A DNA stretch of 6,419 bases. It comes from Micavibrio aeruginosavorus. GTDB lineage: Bacteria; Pseudomonadota; Alphaproteobacteria; UBA9219. Below the pieces are notes generated by a model. It saw only the letters and a program-made list of their open reading frames with translations, did no database searches and had not been told where the DNA came from. The stretch covers positions 1,035 to 7,453 of the forward strand of contig DYNT01000066.1 in NCBI GenBank assembly GCA_020720905.1. The letters are read 5' to 3'. The position numbers and the translations under genes were made by a program. Positions 1 to 6,205 of the stretch are shown here, piece by piece (within the stretch, counting starts at the first letter, position 1; every line of letters starts with the position of its first letter).

Positions 1-240
1 CACGCTTGCCATCACGGCCAGCGGTACGGTTTCAAATACAACCGGCTATATAGGCACCTACGCAGGCTCCAACGGGTCTGTGACAGTATCGGGAGAAGGC
101 TCCAAGTGGACTAATTCTTCTTCCTTGTATGTCGGCCGCAGCGGTACGGGCACGCTTGCCATCACGGCCAGCGGTACGGTTTCAAATACAACCGGCTATA
201 TAGGCTACTCCGCAGGCTCCAACGGGTCTGTGACAGTATC
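1..240 (+). repeat. 150-bp in-frame tandem repeat in the autotransporter passenger
   Basis: Bases 1-90 and 151-240 match at 87 of 90 positions; the three differences fall within 56-60 versus 206-210. The period of 150 bases equals 50 codons, so the reading frame is kept. The second copy diverges after base 240 into the next passenger segment, and the first copy starts before the window, so more copies may lie to the left. Near identity even at synonymous positions points to recent duplication or gene conversion. Confidence 0.9.
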
Positions 241-2260
241 AGAAGGCGGTTTGGTTTCCTCCAGTGCGACCCTGACGCTTGGTCTCAACGCAGGTTCTGT
301 GGGCACGCTGAATATAGGGGCGGCACAGGGGAACGCGGCGGTGACGGCGGGGAGCGTCTCGGCGCCGACGATCACGTTCGGGGCAGGAACGGGGGGCCTT
401 ATCTTGAACCATACGGCCAGCAACTACACCCTTGCCTCGGCCATCACGGGCAGCGGATCGATTATGGTGCTTTCTGGCATCACGTCTTTAACGGGGGATC
501 TGTCGGCCTTTACGGGGACGACCACGGTGTCCACAGCGGCTGAGCTGTTTTTATCCGGTTCGTATGGCGGGGATGTTGCGCTGACCGACGGTGGCAAAAG
601 CACCATCACCTCGGCCATTGCGGGCGATCTGACGTTAAGCGGCACCAGCACGGCCAGCCTTGGCTCTGCGGGGAGCATTGGCGGGGATGTTGTGGTGGGG
701 ACGGGCAGCACGTTCAGCAATAACGGAACGGTCAGCGGCGATGTTGATGTCAACAGCGGCGGGACACTGCAGGGGAGTGGAACCATCGGCGGCGATGCCA
801 CGATCAACGCTGGCGCAACGATTGCGCCTGGCAATTCTATCGGCACGCTGAATGTCGTGGGGGATGTGAACTTTGCGGCGGGCTCGATCTATGACGTTGA
901 GGTGAACGCGCAAGGGCAAAGCGATCTGATCATCGCGACGGGGAATGCGAACATCACGGGCGGCACAGTGAACCTTCTGCCTGAGGCGGGGGGCGCTTAT
1001 GGACTTGGGACGACGTACACGTTTTTGACAGCGGCCAATGTGATCGGTACGTTTGATGCGATTACGCTGAACACGACCTCGCTGTTTCTTGACGCGGCAC
1101 TGTCTTATGATGCGACGCACGCTTATGCGACGTTCACGCGCAACGGCACGACGTTCTCTTCTGTTGCCGCGACAGAGAACCAAAGGGCGGTTGGCGAGGC
1201 TTTGGATAGTCTTGGCACGGGGAGCGAAGCGCGAGACGCCATGGCAGGGCAAAGCACGGTGGTCGGAAGCCAAAGCGGGATGCAGGCGTTAAGCGGAGAG
1301 CTGCACGCAGCCATTAAGGGCGCTTTGGCCGAGGGCGAGGAGGGCTTTGCGGCGCTGATAGCGGGACGGATGCAAGGGGATCCTGCGGGTCTATGGGCGC
1401 AAGCTTATGGCGATACTGGGGAGAGGAACGGCGATGCCAGCAACACGCATGTGTTTAGAAGGAAAGAGCGAGGGCTTGCCTTTGGCTATGCCGCGCCCGC
1501 TGGTGGAGCTCTTGGCCGCATGGGGCTGGCGGATCAATTAGGGCTTGTGTTTAACTATGGGCGCAGCGCGTATGATCTGCGAACAGCAAGCGATAACAGC
1601 GCCAGCGGCGATGCGGCGCACTATAGGCTGGGCGCGCAGGGCATGAAGAGGTTGGGTGCGCTGGCGCTGCGTGTCGGCGGACAGTATGGGCTGCACCAGA
1701 TTGAGACAGACCGGACGGTGGCCTTTGCGGGCTATGGCGACCGGCTACGGGCGGACTATGGCGCACACAGTTTAGGCGGAAGCGTCGAGGCCGCGTATGG
1801 CTTTGAGCCTGCGGCAACAGTGTGGATAGAGCCGTTTGCGCAGCTCAATTATGGGATGATGCTGAGCGAGAAGATCAAGGAAACGGGTGGCGATGGGGCG
1901 TTGCGGGCGAGGCATGATCTTGCAAGCCAAGGAAACACGCTGACGGGGATTCGGTTGACGCAGCAGCTTAGCTTTGGCGGCGAGGGAGCGCAGGGGCAGA
2001 AGGCGTACAAGCTCCTCAAAGCTCAGCTAGGCTGGCGGCGTTTGATCGGACAGGCCGAGCCGGTGGGGCGGTATAACTTTGATGGCTCCTCTAGCTTCAC
2101 GAGCGCGGCGGCGGCAGCGCCTCGCGATGCCTTTGAGATGAACCTCGGCGTGGCGATGCCCCTCACGGCGCAGGCGAGCGTTGACTTCTCCTCCTCACTC
2201 ACCCAAGCCCCCGAAGCCTCCGCCAACAGCCTGCGCCTCGGCTTCAACTGGCGGTTTTAA
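1..2260 (+). CDS. Autotransporter (type Va secretion), 5' partial
   Basis: The reading frame is open from base 2 to the TAA at 2258-2260 (752 codons visible), so the signal peptide and true start lie upstream of the window; the GTG at base 80 is only an internal Val codon. Visible order: Gly/Ser/Thr-rich 50-residue repeats resembling the T5SS/PEP-CTERM-associated repeat (GTLAITASGTVSNT, YIGYSAGSNGSVTVS) at about residues 1-100; a beta-strand-rich passenger with autotransporter-associated strand repeats (GDVDVNSGGTLQGSGTIGGD, then APGNSIGTLNV) to about residue 390; a helical linker (about 395-460, with AAIKGALAEGEEGFAAL); then a barrel of about 290 residues from GLWAQAYGD (base 1388) to LRLGFNWRF. 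The terminal aromatic Phe is the usual signal for BAM-dependent outer-membrane insertion. In this family the barrel anchors the protein in the outer membrane while the passenger is displayed or released. The passenger's ligand cannot be inferred; no protease triad was recognised. Adhesion is the commonest role of such repeats but is inference here. Confidence 0.93.
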   Translation, partial: TLAITASGTVSNTTGYIGTYAGSNGSVTVSGEGSKWTNSSSLYVGRSGTGTLAITASGTVSNTTGYIGYSAGSNGSVTVSEGGLVSSSATLTLGLNAGSVGTLNIGAAQGNAAVTAGSVSAPTITFGAGTGGLILNHTASNYTLASAITGSGSIMVLSGITSLTGDLSAFTGTTTVSTAAELFLSGSYGGDVALTDGGKSTITSAIAGDLTLSGTSTASLGSAGSIGGDVVVGTGSTFSNNGTVSGDVDVNSGGTLQGSGTIGGDATINAGATIAPGNSIGTLNVVGDVNFAAGSIYDVEVNAQGQSDLIIATGNANITGGTVNLLPEAGGAYGLGTTYTFLTAANVIGTFDAITLNTTSLFLDAALSYDATHAYATFTRNGTTFSSVAATENQRAVGEALDSLGTGSEARDAMAGQSTVVGSQSGMQALSGELHAAIKGALAEGEEGFAALIAGRMQGDPAGLWAQAYGDTGERNGDASNTHVFRRKERGLAFGYAAPAGGALGRMGLADQLGLVFNYGRSAYDLRTASDNSASGDAAHYRLGAQGMKRLGALALRVGGQYGLHQIETDRTVAFAGYGDRLRADYGAHSLGGSVEAAYGFEPAATVWIEPFAQLNYGMMLSEKIKETGGDGALRARHDLASQGNTLTGIRLTQQLSFGGEGAQGQKAYKLLKAQLGWRRLIGQAEPVGRYNFDGSSSFTSAAAAAPRDAFEMNLGVAMPLTAQASVDFSSSLTQAPEASANSLRLGFNWRF

Positions 2261-2310
2261 AACGGGGTCTACCCAAAACAGTTGAAGCGTTGGCTTTCTG
2301 GCAGCATAAA

Positions 2311-2446
2311 AAACAAGAGAATGGGATCCCCGCCTTCCCCCTGCGCTGCTTCGCAGCTTCGGCGCGACAGGTCGCAGGGAGACGATATGGGTTGATTTTA
2401 AACACACATCCCGTCATGCCAGCGTAGGCTGGCATCCCATTTGTTT
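2311..2446. repeat. Foldback (palindromic) intergenic repeat
   Basis: The outer arms are inverted copies: AAACAA-gag-AATGGGATCC at 2311-2329 against GGCATCCCATTTGTTT at 2431-2446, with one 3-base insertion or so. Inside are CCCTGCG (2339-2345) pairing with CGCAGGG (2373-2379), a small hairpin GCTGC-ttc-GCAGC (2345-2357), and a perfect hairpin ATGCCAGC-gtag-GCTGGCAT (2416-2435). The flank CCGTCATGCCAGC resembles short dispersed repeats common between genes in alphaproteobacteria. It lies 50 bases after the autotransporter stop and might act as a 3' mRNA structure, but it has no T-tract typical of an intrinsic terminator. No open reading frame in it looks real. Confidence 0.6.
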
Positions 2447-2453
2447 AATCATT

Positions 2454-2647
2454 AGAGCTCTTGCATAACCTTCAAGATTCCAACAAACTTCTCGTCATTC
2501 CGGAAGTTTTGCGGCGCATGAGCGCCGAAAAACTATCCGGAATCTGATTTGGTTTGCGATGAAGAAGAAAACAAATCAGATTCCGCATCTTCGTCCCGAT
2601 CTACGCGGGACTTCGTGCGGAATGACGGTGGTTTATGCAAGAGGTCT
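2454..2647. mobile_element. MITE-like foldback element with terminal inverted repeats
   Basis: The ends are imperfect inverted repeats: AGAGCTCTTGCATAACC (2454-2470) and the reverse complement of 2630-2647, AGACCTCTTGCATAAACC, differing by one substitution and one indel. ATT directly flanks both ends (2451-2453 and 2648-2650), a possible 3-bp target duplication, though three bases can match by chance. The 194-base interior has no coding capacity and is built of hairpins: 2497-2543 (stem of about 20 pairs), a perfect 14-bp pairing of 2538-2551 with 2572-2585, and 2580-2623. An outer stem pairs 2493-2502 with 2618-2627. The size, termini and lack of a transposase suggest a non-autonomous element mobilised in trans. 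It could instead be a REP/BIME-type repeat. Confidence 0.6.
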
Positions 2648-2731
2648 ATTTTATTGTGGAGCCGCTATATAGGTTGTAAACGTATGAGAGACGATCAACT
2701 GGGTTAAAGCTAACATCAAAGGATCCCTTTT

Positions 2732-3526
2732 ATGCCTCTTTCTTTATGTTCCCCCGATTTGTTGGCTTTGGCGCATCAGCTGGCGGATGTCAGCGGCGAT
2801 GTGATTCGCGGTTTTTATCGCACGCCTTTGGCTATTGAGGGAAAGGCCGATCTTTCCCCCGTTACGGCTGCGGATCGCAAGGCTGAGCAAGTCCTGCACG
2901 TTCTTTTGGCGCAAGAGCGCCCCAATGACGGCATCATCGGTGAGGAGTTCGGGGTTGAGCGTGAAAATGTCGAGTATGTGTGGGTTATTGACCCCATCGA
3001 TGGGACTCGCGCTTTTGTTTCTGGCAAGCCTTTGTTCGGGACGCTCATTGCCCTCTTACATGAAGGCGTGCCCGTTTTGGGCGTGATTGATCAGCCTATC
3101 CTTCAAGAACGCTGGATCGGCGCGGCAGGGCATGAAACAACCTTGAATGGGCAGCGTTGCCGCGCCCGTTCCTGCGCCAGCCTTTTTGACGCGGTGGTGT
3201 GCATGGGGGCGCAGGCTTTTCCGTTTGGCAATGCGGTGTCACTGGATGCCTATCGCCGCGTGGCCAAGAAGGCCAAGACGACGACGGTTGGTGGCGACTG
3301 TTATTCCTATGGCCTTCTTGCCTCTGGCTATATCGATGTGTGCATCGAACACGATTTAAGCCTGTACGATTTTGCCGCGCTGGTTCCCGTGGTGGAAGGC
3401 GCTGGGGGGCGCATGACCGATTGGCAAGGAAAAACGCTGACCCGTGAATCGAAGGGACAGATTTTGGCCGCTGGCGATAGCCGCATGATCGATGAAACGG
3501 TCACGTTGCTTGAAGGCGTTTTATGA
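2732..3526 (+). CDS. hisN: Histidinol-phosphatase, inositol-monophosphatase family (HisN)
   Basis: This predicted cytoplasmic Mg2+-dependent phosphatase of 264 residues is the usual length for HisN. By family it hydrolyses L-histidinol phosphate to histidinol, the penultimate stage of histidine synthesis. Metal-site motifs are present: GEE at 70-72 (Glu71), DPIDGT at 87-92 (Asp87, Asp90), and the C-terminal motif with Tyr212-Asp213 where other IMPases usually have Trp-Asp. The stretches DPIDGTRAFVSGKPLFGTLI and GDCYSYGLLASGYIDV and the ALVPVVEGAGG segment match the HisN subfamily better than SuhB or CysQ. The ATG start is supported by AAAGGA at 2718-2723, 8 bases upstream. The stop overlaps the next start by 4 bases. 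Related activity on inositol phosphate or another sugar phosphate cannot be excluded from sequence, and no other his gene is visible in the window. Confidence 0.88.
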   Translation: MPLSLCSPDLLALAHQLADVSGDVIRGFYRTPLAIEGKADLSPVTAADRKAEQVLHVLLAQERPNDGIIGEEFGVERENVEYVWVIDPIDGTRAFVSGKPLFGTLIALLHEGVPVLGVIDQPILQERWIGAAGHETTLNGQRCRARSCASLFDAVVCMGAQAFPFGNAVSLDAYRRVAKKAKTTTVGGDCYSYGLLASGYIDVCIEHDLSLYDFAALVPVVEGAGGRMTDWQGKTLTRESKGQILAAGDSRMIDETVTLLEGVL

Positions 3527-4494
3527 TCCGGTTGGCGTCGTTTTTGGGTCTTATCGGGCTTGTCATCGCCACGGCTGTGATAGCATGGTCGGGTTATGAT
3601 CAAGTCCTGCAAGCGTTGCGACAGGCTGGTTGGGGCATTGTCTGGACCAGTCTTTTCCATAGTGTGCCGATGATTGCCTGCGTCCTTGGCTGGCAAGCTT
3701 TATTGCCTGGACGCGTGAAAAAGGGGAAACTTTTTTTCCTTTATGTCCTGTGGATTCGCGCCTCGATCAATAATCTTATGCCTGTCGCCCGCATTGGGGG
3801 TGAGATCGTCTCGGTGCGCGTGATGATGAAACATGGCCTACGCAAAGCGCCTGCCATTGCCTCAACAGTTGTTGAGATTACCACCTCGGTCATCGCGCAA
3901 TTCGTTTTCGTTTTATTGGGCGTTTGGCTGTTTTTGATGCGCGTGGCGGATCAAAGCGTTACGGCGCAATTGTTGTGGGGACTTGTGATAACCGCGCCTG
4001 TTATTGGGGCGCTTCTTTATGTGCAGAAAATCGGCTTTTTTGGCCTGTTTGAGAAGCTTTTTAGGGCGCTTTTTCGTGACAAATGGGCGCGTTTTGCAGG
4101 GAACGCAGCGCGGCTGGATCACGCGGTGCGCACGATGTACCGGCGGCGCGGCAAAGCCTTTTACTGCTTTGTGATGCAGTTTGTTTCATGGGCGCTGTGC
4201 AGCGTTGAGATTTGGCTGGCGCTGTATTTCCTTGGTCATCCGCTTTCCCTTCTGGAATGCATGATGATTGAGGCCCTTATTCAAGCAACCGGCAGCGCGG
4301 CCTTTGTCGTGCCGGGCGCGCTAGGCGTGCAAGAGGCTGGCTTCCTTTTGTTCGGTTCGATGTTGGGATTAACGCCAGAGATTGCTGCGGCGCTGGCCGT
4401 CATCCGCCGCTGCCGCGACCTGCTCCTCTACGTTCCGGGGCTGATTGTTTGGCAAGTGCAAGAAGGTAGGTGGCTTTTGGGGAAGAAGCTTTAA
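3523..4494 (+). CDS. hpnL: HpnL-like polytopic membrane protein (flippase-like / LPG synthase TM superfamily)
   Basis: This inner-membrane protein of 323 residues has hydrophobic segments at about 4-22, 38-61, 70-88, 112-139, 148-167, 212-237, 245-283 and 286-310. The conserved superfamily signatures are IRASINNLMPVARIGGEIVS (78-97) and PGALGVQEAG (264-273). It lacks the soluble C-terminal synthase domain of MprF, so it is the membrane part alone, as in HpnL and other UPF0104-type proteins. HpnL is linked to hopanoid gene clusters but has no firmly established reaction; lipid transport or flipping is the usual suggestion. The convergent hpnD supports a hopanoid assignment. The ATG overlaps the hisN stop (ATGA), with GAAGG at 3512-3516 as ribosome binding site, so translation is probably coupled to hisN. 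A general flippase-like protein outside the HpnL subfamily remains possible. Confidence 0.75.
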   Translation: MIRLASFLGLIGLVIATAVIAWSGYDQVLQALRQAGWGIVWTSLFHSVPMIACVLGWQALLPGRVKKGKLFFLYVLWIRASINNLMPVARIGGEIVSVRVMMKHGLRKAPAIASTVVEITTSVIAQFVFVLLGVWLFLMRVADQSVTAQLLWGLVITAPVIGALLYVQKIGFFGLFEKLFRALFRDKWARFAGNAARLDHAVRTMYRRRGKAFYCFVMQFVSWALCSVEIWLALYFLGHPLSLLECMMIEALIQATGSAAFVVPGALGVQEAGFLLFGSMLGLTPEIAAALAVIRRCRDLLLYVPGLIVWQVQEGRWLLGKKL

Positions 4495-4499
4495 AGAGA

Positions 4500-4517
4500 A
4501 AAACCTTTTCAGGTTTT
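4500..4517. terminator. Weak hairpin between the convergent hpnL and hpnD stops
   Basis: AAAACC (4500-4505) pairs perfectly with GGTTTT (4512-4517) around a 6-base loop. It is A-rich on one side and T-rich on the other, so it could serve both strands, and it spans the hpnD stop codon. Only two G-C pairs support the stem, so it would be a weak terminator at best. Confidence 0.25.
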
Positions 4518-5360
4518 CAAGCGTAGCGCGAGGCGCAGTTTTTGCCAAAAGGACAGGGAAACGCGGCGTGTTGGATCCTGCCAATCGGCCTTGAGCAGCG
4601 CGTTGTAAATCGCCTTATAATAGTCACGCATGATACGGGCGGGGCGCATAGCGGTGGGATCACATGCGGCCATAGCCTTGTCGGTTTCCATAAAATGGGT
4701 GAGGGCGATTTGGGCGACGGCGCGGCATGCGGCGGGCAAGGCGGAGTGCATCAGAACATCAAGAGGCTTAAGAATCGTCAGGCCGTTTTGCATAAGCATT
4801 TCCTTGGGCAGATACAGGCGGCCTCTTTGCGCGTCTTCAGCCAGATCGCGCAGAATGTTGGTCAGTTGCAAGGCGCGGCCAAGATGGTGCGCGACGCCTA
4901 GGGCGTCCTTACTGGCGTCCCCAAAAATCCGTACCGAGGCGCGTCCCACCGCGCTGGCGACGTGATCGCAATAGGTGTCCAAATCTTTTAAAGAGGGCGC
5001 GACGATGGCCTCCCGCGCGTCCATGGCCATGCCTTCGATGATGGCCTGAAAATCGTCTTCGATCAATCGATAGGCCGCGATGGCGGGCAAAAGAGCGAGG
5101 CTGATGCTATCCTCGGCCTCTCCTTTGGAAAAAAGGGCATGGATGCGTTTTTGCCAAAGAGCTAAGCCTGCCTCGCGCACCGCAGCGGAGGGCGAGTCAT
5201 CGGCGATATCGTCAACCTCGCGGCAAAAGGCGTAAAGCGCGTACATCGCCTCGCGTCTCTCACGCGGCAAAACGCGCATGCCAGTGGCAAAGGATGTTCC
5301 AGACGCTTTGACGCGGCGCAAGACATCCGCTTTGGCGTCATCAAGGGTGATCGATGTCAT
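4509..5360 (-). CDS. hpnD: Presqualene diphosphate synthase HpnD
   Basis: This 283-residue trans-isoprenyl diphosphate synthase of the squalene/phytoene synthase family is full length for HpnD. By family it condenses two farnesyl diphosphates to presqualene diphosphate, which HpnC and HpnE take to squalene for hopanoid cyclisation. Visible motifs: YALYAFCREVDDIADD (40-55) with the first Asp-rich DDxxD-type site (Asp50, Asp51, Asp54); DFQAIIEGMAMDA (103-115); YCDHVASAVGRASVRIFG (130-147); and the second Asp-rich site in LTNILRDLAEDAQRGRLYLP (166-185; Asp172, Asp176). The pairing of the YCDxVA..VG..SVRIFG and GRLYLP forms with a GMxMDA segment favours HpnD over phytoene synthase CrtB. The N-terminal motif reads TSFATGMRVLP instead of the more usual SSFY.AMR.LP, a mild deviation. 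The ATG at 5360 has only a weak Shine-Dalgarno. hpnC, hpnE and shc are not in the window. Confidence 0.9.
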   Translation of the reverse strand: MTSITLDDAKADVLRRVKASGTSFATGMRVLPRERREAMYALYAFCREVDDIADDSPSAAVREAGLALWQKRIHALFSKGEAEDSISLALLPAIAAYRLIEDDFQAIIEGMAMDAREAIVAPSLKDLDTYCDHVASAVGRASVRIFGDASKDALGVAHHLGRALQLTNILRDLAEDAQRGRLYLPKEMLMQNGLTILKPLDVLMHSALPAACRAVAQIALTHFMETDKAMAACDPTAMRPARIMRDYYKAIYNALLKADWQDPTRRVSLSFWQKLRLALRLKT

Positions 5361-5395
5361 CGTTTCAGTAATCCGTAATAGTTTGACGCAAGGGC

Positions 5396-5424
5396 ATTAT
5401 ATACTATGTCATATACTACGTCCG
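5396..5424 (-). promoter_or_regulatory. Candidate hpnD promoter
   Basis: On the minus strand there is a perfect TATAAT (5401-5396) with, 17 bases upstream, CGGACG (5424-5419), which matches TTGACA only in the central GAC. The predicted start near 5389 leaves a leader of about 29 bases before the hpnD ATG at 5360. The -10 is strong and the -35 poor, a pattern compatible with an activator-assisted promoter. This is a by-eye call. Confidence 0.5.
5399..5422 (-). repeat. 12-bp tandem direct repeat inside the hpnD promoter
   Basis: On the plus strand ATATACTATGTC (5399-5410) is followed immediately by ATATACTACGTC (5411-5422), 11 of 12 identical. The copies cover part of the -10, the whole spacer and most of the -35 of the candidate hpnD promoter. 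A 12-bp period places the copies about one helical turn apart, as expected for cooperative binding of a regulator. It could also be a chance AT-rich duplication. Confidence 0.65.
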
Positions 5425-5597
5425 TTTGAAAACCCGAAAACTTTTTGGCTTTTTCTTAAAACGGATTGATAAGTTTGCCCTTTAACGCCACCATCCCTCC
5501 CTCCGCAAGGGATTGGCTTACCGTCAACTTTCTTCTCTCTCGTTTGAGGAGAGCCAAAAAAAACTCTAATTTTTCAGCAAACTGCTAGATCACAGCC

Positions 5598-6137
5598 TTA
5601 TTGCGACAGATTAGCGACGATATCACTTGAGATAAGAAGATTTGAACTAGAGCAATGGACTTGCACGGACATGCCGGGGCTAATGACAACGTTAAATGTT
5701 TTCATTGAAACCCCTGTATTTTGATAGCCCCAATAATGTCCTTTTTTTCCAGTTTTTGATACAGAAATGCTGTTGCTTATTGTGCCCACAGCAGCACCAT
5801 TGACAAAAACTGTATAATCGGCAAAACCTGTATGCGATCCATCTTGCGGTGCAAACTTTGAGACTATCTCCACGGTTAGCTGTGAATAAGTTCCAGACGA
5901 CGCCATGACGAGATTGCCTGTTCCTGCTTTTATTTGAGCTGCAGGCGTTGCTGTCGTCATCCCCTTCCAAACAAGAGCGCCAGAATCATTCTTAAGGCAA
6001 GCTATAAGGTTTTTTTGATCGGTAGCCATAAGGGTTGCTCCCATTTGAGTGCAGACGCCGCCGACAACATAGGCGGCCATCGCAGGCGTAGCGCTTGTCA
6101 AAAGAAAAAAGGCCATAAGAAAAACGATGTGACGCAT
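5598..6137 (-). CDS. Small secreted protein of unknown function with N-terminal Cys-x17-Cys module
   Basis: The predicted precursor is 179 residues. An N-terminal signal peptide (MRHIVFLMAFFLLTSATPAMA, cleavage probable after AMA at about 21-22) indicates Sec export to the periplasm or beyond. The mature start, YVVGGVCTQMGATLMATDQKNLIACL, followed by Trp57, has the pattern G-x-Cys(29)...G...Cys(47)...W seen in pilin-like and pilus-tip (PilV/shufflon-type) proteins; this likeness is to a short pattern and is weak. Residues 66-175 look beta-rich, with a third Cys at 162. There is no membrane anchor, lipobox or LPXTG. The ATG at 6137 is chosen over an upstream in-frame start at 6185 because AAGGAG lies 10 bases before it and the signal peptide begins there. 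Base composition is visibly more A/T-rich than hpnD or the autotransporter, consistent with an accessory or acquired gene. I do not recognise the family. Confidence 0.7.
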   Translation of the reverse strand: MRHIVFLMAFFLLTSATPAMAAYVVGGVCTQMGATLMATDQKNLIACLKNDSGALVWKGMTTATPAAQIKAGTGNLVMASSGTYSQLTVEIVSKFAPQDGSHTGFADYTVFVNGAAVGTISNSISVSKTGKKGHYWGYQNTGVSMKTFNVVISPGMSVQVHCSSSNLLISSDIVANLSQ

Positions 6138-6147
6138 GAGGGTGGTA

Positions 6148-6153
6148 CTCCTT
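6148..6153 (-). promoter_or_regulatory. Shine-Dalgarno deciding the start of the secreted-protein gene
   Basis: AAGGAG on the minus strand (plus-strand CTCCTT) ends 10 bases before the ATG at 6137. No comparable site precedes the alternative upstream start at 6185, so the 179-residue form starting with the signal peptide is preferred. Confidence 0.75.
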
Positions 6154-6197
6154 AAATGGTGAGAGCAAGACAGTAACGCAAGCATGGTCTAACATTA

Positions 6198-6205
6198 CCC
6201 CCCCC
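6198..6205 (-). repeat. 8-base homopolymeric G tract (C8 on plus strand)
   Basis: Eight consecutive C on the plus strand (G on the coding strand of the downstream gene) directly abut the TTAAC of the candidate CtrA box, about 60 bases before the ATG of the secreted-protein gene. Its position falls where the spacer between a -35-overlapping activator site and the -10 would be. Confidence 0.85.

Larger units (their letters stand above)
5361..5597. other. Intergenic gap between hpnD and the secreted-protein gene
   Basis: The hpnD-proximal third holds the promoter and tandem repeat listed separately. The rest (5425-5597) is A/T-rich with homopolymer runs and pyrimidine-rich stretches. A bulged hairpin CTCTCTC-gttt-GAG-g-AGAG sits near 5540, but neither strand has a T-tract directly after it, so no convincing terminator for the upstream minus-strand gene is seen. 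No coding region or RNA gene was recognised. Confidence 0.5.

Noticed and set aside
424..1273. Long open frames antisense to the autotransporter
   Set aside because: They mirror the codon bias of the real GC-rich, repeat-containing gene. The translations are Pro/Arg-rich with no recognisable domain.
2654..2671. TTGTGG/TATATA promoter for hisN
   Set aside because: The spacer is only 6 bases. No other pair with a plausible spacer stands out, so the hisN promoter was left uncalled.
4519..4530. AGCGTAGCGCG shared between the 3' end of hpnD and the loop of the repeat at 6320
   Set aside because: Eleven bases of GC-rich sequence, coding in one place, without flanking similarity; probably chance.
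4542..4965. Plus-strand open frames opposite hpnD
   Set aside because: They lie wholly within the well-supported hpnD gene and their products match no recognisable motif.
5383..5417. A plus-strand promoter using TTGACG (5383-5388) and TATACT
   Set aside because: The two TATACT hexamers give spacers of 11 and 23 bases, both outside the usable range, and no plus-strand gene follows.
5534..5560. Intrinsic terminator for the secreted-protein gene
   Set aside because: In the minus direction the T run precedes the hairpin rather than following it, so the order is wrong for a terminator.
6138..6185. A 16-residue N-terminal extension of the secreted protein starting at 6185
   Set aside because: No ribosome binding site precedes it, it would bury the signal peptide, and a good AAGGAG precedes the ATG at 6137.
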